Position numbers and translations under genes: made by a program. Positions 60,443-64,000 of a stretch of 64,000 nt of DNA are shown piece after piece; positions within the stretch are counted from its first letter, which is position 1; each line of letters opens with the position of its first letter. Origin of the DNA: Podaxis mareebaensis (taxonomy: Eukaryota > Basidiomycota > Agaricomycetes > Agaricales > Agaricaceae); NCBI GenBank assembly GCA_018524725.1, contig JAEUWP010000143.1, forward strand, positions 157,064-221,063, given 5' to 3'. The notes below the pieces were generated by a model. It ran no database searches and was not told the origin of the DNA. It worked only from the letters and a program-made list of their open reading frames with translations.

Positions 60443-61754
60443 GCCTTGCTCGTTGACGGTGGTGGAATGGGAAGTTTGGTGTAGCTGTTGTATGTCTTTT
60501 GCCTACCCTGGAGCAGCAGCTTTTATGCAAAGGCGGTCATAGATTATTCTAAGTTAGCAAGCCTGAAAGGGAAACGATTAACAAGATTGTATTCCGAATC
60601 CCCGTCTCGTAGGCAACCGGTGCCATGCTTACTCATCATCCGACGAAGGGGAATTGATGTTCATTTATGGAGTAATCCACTATGCTCTATCACCACCTTC
60701 TTCATGTCAAATCGCCATTCATTCACTGCAACAGAACATAAAGCTTAATGTTGGTAATTGGTTTTCTCAGCATCCTTCATAAGAAGACTTGGGGACCAAT
60801 GACAGCAAGATTAGCAAGTACACCCTGCTGCTCTATAGCGCTGACCAACATGGAGCCTTATTCGAAGACAGGGTGTTGCGTGGAGGTCGATGACTAGCCT
60901 TTTTCGAGTGCAAAACATAAATTCCAGGATGAACTTCTTCGGGGTCGGGGAGAATCAGGAAGGAGAGGTTATCTAATATCTAGCAATGTCCAGCTTTTAT
61001 GCCAGAGGTAAAGAATCACCGTGTGATCATTCACGTTCAACCATTGCCATTGTGAACTATAACGACAGAACATGAATATGGCCCTGACGGCACAACTGTG
61101 GACGTTTCGTATGTAAATTCATCCTTTGACGCAATGGGATAACCTCCGGTCTTAGAATCCAACTAAAATCTCATTATATGCGCAAGCGATTAAAAAGCCA
61201 TATAATCAATATTTGTCACAATATGTTGCTCGAGCGCGGAAAGGGACGTGTCGGCCAAAAACCTTCATAAACGAACATTTCTCAAGTGAATTTTCTCATC
61301 AAACAGGATACTCCCGAAGTGGTTTCACCGACAGCACTTGGTCGAACAACTTGTCCAGAACTTGTATTGAGAGTCGTACCCGCGCTATATCAACGGATCA
61401 GCATGTCCAGGGAGGACGTGATGCCAGGATGTGCCTTTTACGGACATGCGAGAATGATTGGCTCGGGACATTCGTAGATTATATTTTATTTTATTTTCCC
61501 TTCGCTTTCTAGCATACCGGATAACCGGTCCGGATAGGATAACCACATTGTGCGCCCTCGAACTCTCCTCAGACGTCTACCATTACCTGGAGACACTGAG
61601 GTGAGCTTCTCGGCATTATTCTATTGTACCTTTGCGCTTACATCCTCCGGTCTGAGATACTTAACGCTCACTAGGCGAACAAATAGTCGTTCACCATTAC
61701 CTCGGGACTCTGAGATACCTAACGCTCACTAACTTGGAGGAATCTGGGAGCTGA
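60443..61754. repeat. Duplicate of the region upstream of SDR copy B, with insertions
   Basis: The stretch follows 46201-47009 almost end to end but is 500 bp longer. Extra sequence lies at about 60660-60760 and 61450-61735. Near 61650-61730 the phrase CTGAGATACTTAACGCTCAC is repeated with one change. No gene is supported. Confidence 0.7.
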
Positions 61755-62222
61755 TCACGAGAATGGATGCCGAGTGTGCGAAGCTACAGTTAATGTGATG
61801 GCCCGCAGGTTGCGAGGCACGTCCCTAGGAATGAATGTTACAGGCTGACATTGTAGGGCCGGGCTGCTACCGGGCGCCGCGTAATAAATTGTTGAATTAA
61901 AAAAAAATACATTATAAGGCTCCTTGAGATAACTCGCCTTCTCCAGGGAGAACAATCACGATGTCCTTCAAAGGAAGAACAAGCATGTGCATAGCGAGTG
62001 TTGGATTAAATGTCCACTGCGATTTCCCGTTTGGACAAGGGCCTTTGTATGCTCGATCATGGTCTCGGTATCAACGGCGATAACTATGTTCAGTCCGATC
62101 AGGAGTCCCAGAGTGATGTGACCCGGAAGGAAAAAAGCGACATTCTTTGGGACGGTGGAAAATCTTTCTATGACCCAGGCGCACAAAGCAGAAGTGCCAT
62201 ATAAGGTGCCGAAACGTGTCAT
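61755..62222 (-). pseudogene. Truncated duplicate of the multispanning membrane protein gene
   Basis: Two fragments match the intact gene at 47010-48377. The interior part reads LYGTSALCAWVIERFSTVPK and LLIGLNIVIAVDTETM; the C-terminal end reads RDVPRNLRAITLTVASHTR. The N-terminal half is absent, most of the Ser/Pro-rich tail is deleted, and about 85 bp containing a poly-A run is inserted at about 61850-61935. The left break of the interior part joins directly to the sequence left of SDR copy D. Confidence 0.88.
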
Positions 62223-62349
62223 ATTCCTACACTGCTTGGAATTCCATATAGGTACTCTACAATGGTGTGAAGAGGGTCCTAATGATTACAGTTGATACAT
62301 ACTGGTCCCTAATATGCATATCAATAAATGAATCACCTCCTTGGCTCGC
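62223..62349. other. Spacer with the empty Helitron target site
   Basis: This short spacer matches both Helitron flanks: 54445-54570 on the left and 59070 onward on the right. The junction TATCAA|TAAATGAATC at 62324/62325 is the uninterrupted version of the insertion site. Confidence 0.85.
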
Positions 62350-63707
62350 TTAGCTTTCCTGACTCCGAGAGAGGAACTGGCTCTTATAATTTGTCCTGAG
62401 TATCTCCTCCACCTCTGGCTTAATGCTCTCCAAGAAATCCTTTGTTGTCCTCTTCGGCTTCCACCCGATAGCCCTCGAGTTGTTAGCAAGAGCTCTTGAA
62501 TTTGAACCAAGGATGTTTGAACCCTGCACCATTATAACCAGTATCAATTCCATGCCCGGTAAGATGTGGAGAAGACTCACATGGAAGTACTTGTCAATCT
62601 CCTCCTTGGTAAAGGTCGTAGGCTCCTCGTCTGAGCTCTTCCCAAGTGCGACAAGTGCACGTCCCAGCTCCTTGCTAACGTCGTACAAGGTATGCTCTCC
62701 ATTCAATGCGAAATAGTAGCCTTTGCGACCATGTCCAACGGCATCTGGGTTTGCTTTGATCGCGTTGTAAAGGTCGATGTACAACTCGGCCGCTACGCAT
62801 CAAATCAGTGGCTTAGAAGAGAACCGGGTACAGTGGACGGCTTAACATACTATCGTCAATATGAACATTCGGCCAGATGTTCGCACCCTTTCCGAACATT
62901 CCAGCCCGTCCTCGGGCAAGTGAAACATCTACGAGAGCAGGCACCAGGATGGAATGCTTGTGCTGGAGTCCCGCGTCCGCGAACTTTCCTGAAGCAACTC
63001 CATAGACCACTGCGGGAGCGACAATGTACGCTCTAACGTATCCTTCCTCGTCGGCTCGAATGATCTCGAGGTCAACGTCGCGATGCGGAGCTGTCGGCGG
63101 CAGCGTTTCGAGTTGTTCTGGGTTGGCGTCGTCCCATATGACATCTGTAGCTCGGAGGCCAGCTGCATCGTCGAAAAAGAGACCAATTCCAGACTGCAGA
63201 CAGAACTCAGAGTGAGGATGTACTTTTGAATGGCCATGCAAACTGCGGCGTACAGTGTGAATGAAGATTGGGGGTTTCCCTGTCTCTTGGAACTTCCTCT
63301 TGAAGCCGTGAAGCATGATCTTTGCGGCTTCCAGGCCATCGGCATCCACCTAGTTAAATTCTCATCAGGATACTCGATGCAACAAGTAGTGAGGGCTATT
63401 CGCTCACCGCGTCGAATACGATATCTGCAGCTGCTGTCAGGTCTTCGAGCAACTTCGCATCATTGAAGGATCCAACTATGGCATTTACGCCAAATTCCTT
63501 CAATTTTTCTGCCTTCTGGACATTCTGAACAATGGCAGTGATCTCGAAGTTACTGGCGTCGGGATGCTTCTGGAGGCGTTCAAGTACGGAAGCGCCAATA
63601 TACCCTGTAGATAGAGCGGCAATCAGGGGTCAAGTTCAAGCGGGGTCCAGTAGGGGTTGACGATTACCAGTGGCACCGGTTATAAAGATCCTGATTTTAG
63701 AGGACAT
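62350..63707 (-). CDS. NmrA-like extended SDR, NAD(P)-binding protein, copy D
   Basis: Six exons: 63707-63668, 63604-63408, 63349-63254, 63193-62851, 62792-62581, 62523-62350; 1,062 nt, 353 aa. It keeps ITGATGYIGASVLERL, PHRDVDLEIIRADEEGYVRA, NIWPNVHIDD and GEHTLYDVSKELGRALVALG. All splice sites are intact and there is no stop, unlike copy C. The glycine after YIG is replaced by Ala (YIGAS against YIGGS in A, B and C). The C-terminal tail is longer, ending SQFLSRSQES. It appears functional. The substrate is unknown, as for its paralogues. Confidence 0.92.
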
Positions 63708-64000
63708 GCCTTGCCCATTGATGCTGGAGGTATGGGAAGTTCTATGTAGCTGCTGTGTGGATTCTGTCTATCTTGCAGCAGCAGCTTTTATACTGCGACT
63801 AGTCCCAATACTTACTCATCATCTGTGTGTGTGCTGGGATATATCATATAAGAGATACGTTTGGTCATATTACGCTATATCGCATCATCTCACGCTCTGA
63901 ATAATACTCTGAATGATGCTGAGTACTATACTACCCCACCGTTTCGGTGCACCCGGGGGTTTCGGTGTTTTGTAAATATCTTTTCACACTCTCAATATTT
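63708..64000. other. Upstream region of SDR copy D, continuing past the window
   Basis: 293 bp upstream of copy D. The first 90 bp still resemble the upstream regions of copies B and C (GGAGGTATGGGAAGTT, GCAGCAGCTTTTA), then similarity stops. The final part, with CACCGTTTCGGTGCACCCGG, is unrecognised. The promoter of copy D should lie here. Confidence 0.5.

Overview
The window is nuclear DNA of a filamentous basidiomycete, most likely an Agaricomycete. The evidence is intron-dense genes with introns mostly of 45-75 nt, house-keeping proteins of fungal type, an Agaricomycete-style F-box/LRR gene and a basidiomycete-type Helitron. All gene models were spliced by hand from GT-AG (sometimes GC-AG) signals, reading-frame phase and protein similarity remembered from known families; no search was run. 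Every complete model gives a CDS length divisible by three.

Positions 1-42,500 are an ordinary, gene-dense, collinear region. In order: the 3' end of ketol-acid reductoisomerase (+), a C2H2 zinc-finger factor (-), a small complex I subunit (-), a peroxisomal enoyl-CoA hydratase/isomerase (+), two tandem pepsin-like aspartic proteases (+), a LAMMER kinase (-) divergent from a double-PHD MYST histone acetyltransferase (+), a Myb/SANT-like coiled-coil protein (+), a 28-exon ABCC transporter (-), Arp3 (-), Atg17 (-), an intracellular LysM protein (+), a second C2H2 factor (+), a Bsd2/Ndfip-type PY adaptor (+), the ASTRA subunit Asa1 (-) and signal peptidase subunit Spc3 (+). Splicing is unusual in places: two 7-nt microexons in the transporter, a 17-nt microexon in the second protease, and three GC-AG introns.

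Positions 42,600-64,000 are a young, duplicated, transposon-hit region. An NmrA-like extended SDR (NAD(P)-binding) gene occurs as four near-complete copies, all on the minus strand: A, B and D are intact and C is a pseudogene with at least five lesions. A truncated fragment of a fifth copy is also present. A multispanning membrane protein gene next to copy B has a broken duplicate next to copy C. The block A-B-membrane protein (42.6-48.4 kb) was copied to about 54.0-62.2 kb, with the SelO pseudokinase/AMPylase and the F-box gene lying between the two blocks. A third partial block carries copy D.

A 4,499-bp Helitron (54,571-59,069) sits in the second block. Its ends can be placed exactly because the third block preserves the empty A/T target site. 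It carries a decayed Rep-type N-terminal region and a second, non-replicase coding remnant that may be a captured gene. Its 5'-terminal 241 bp is tandemly duplicated.
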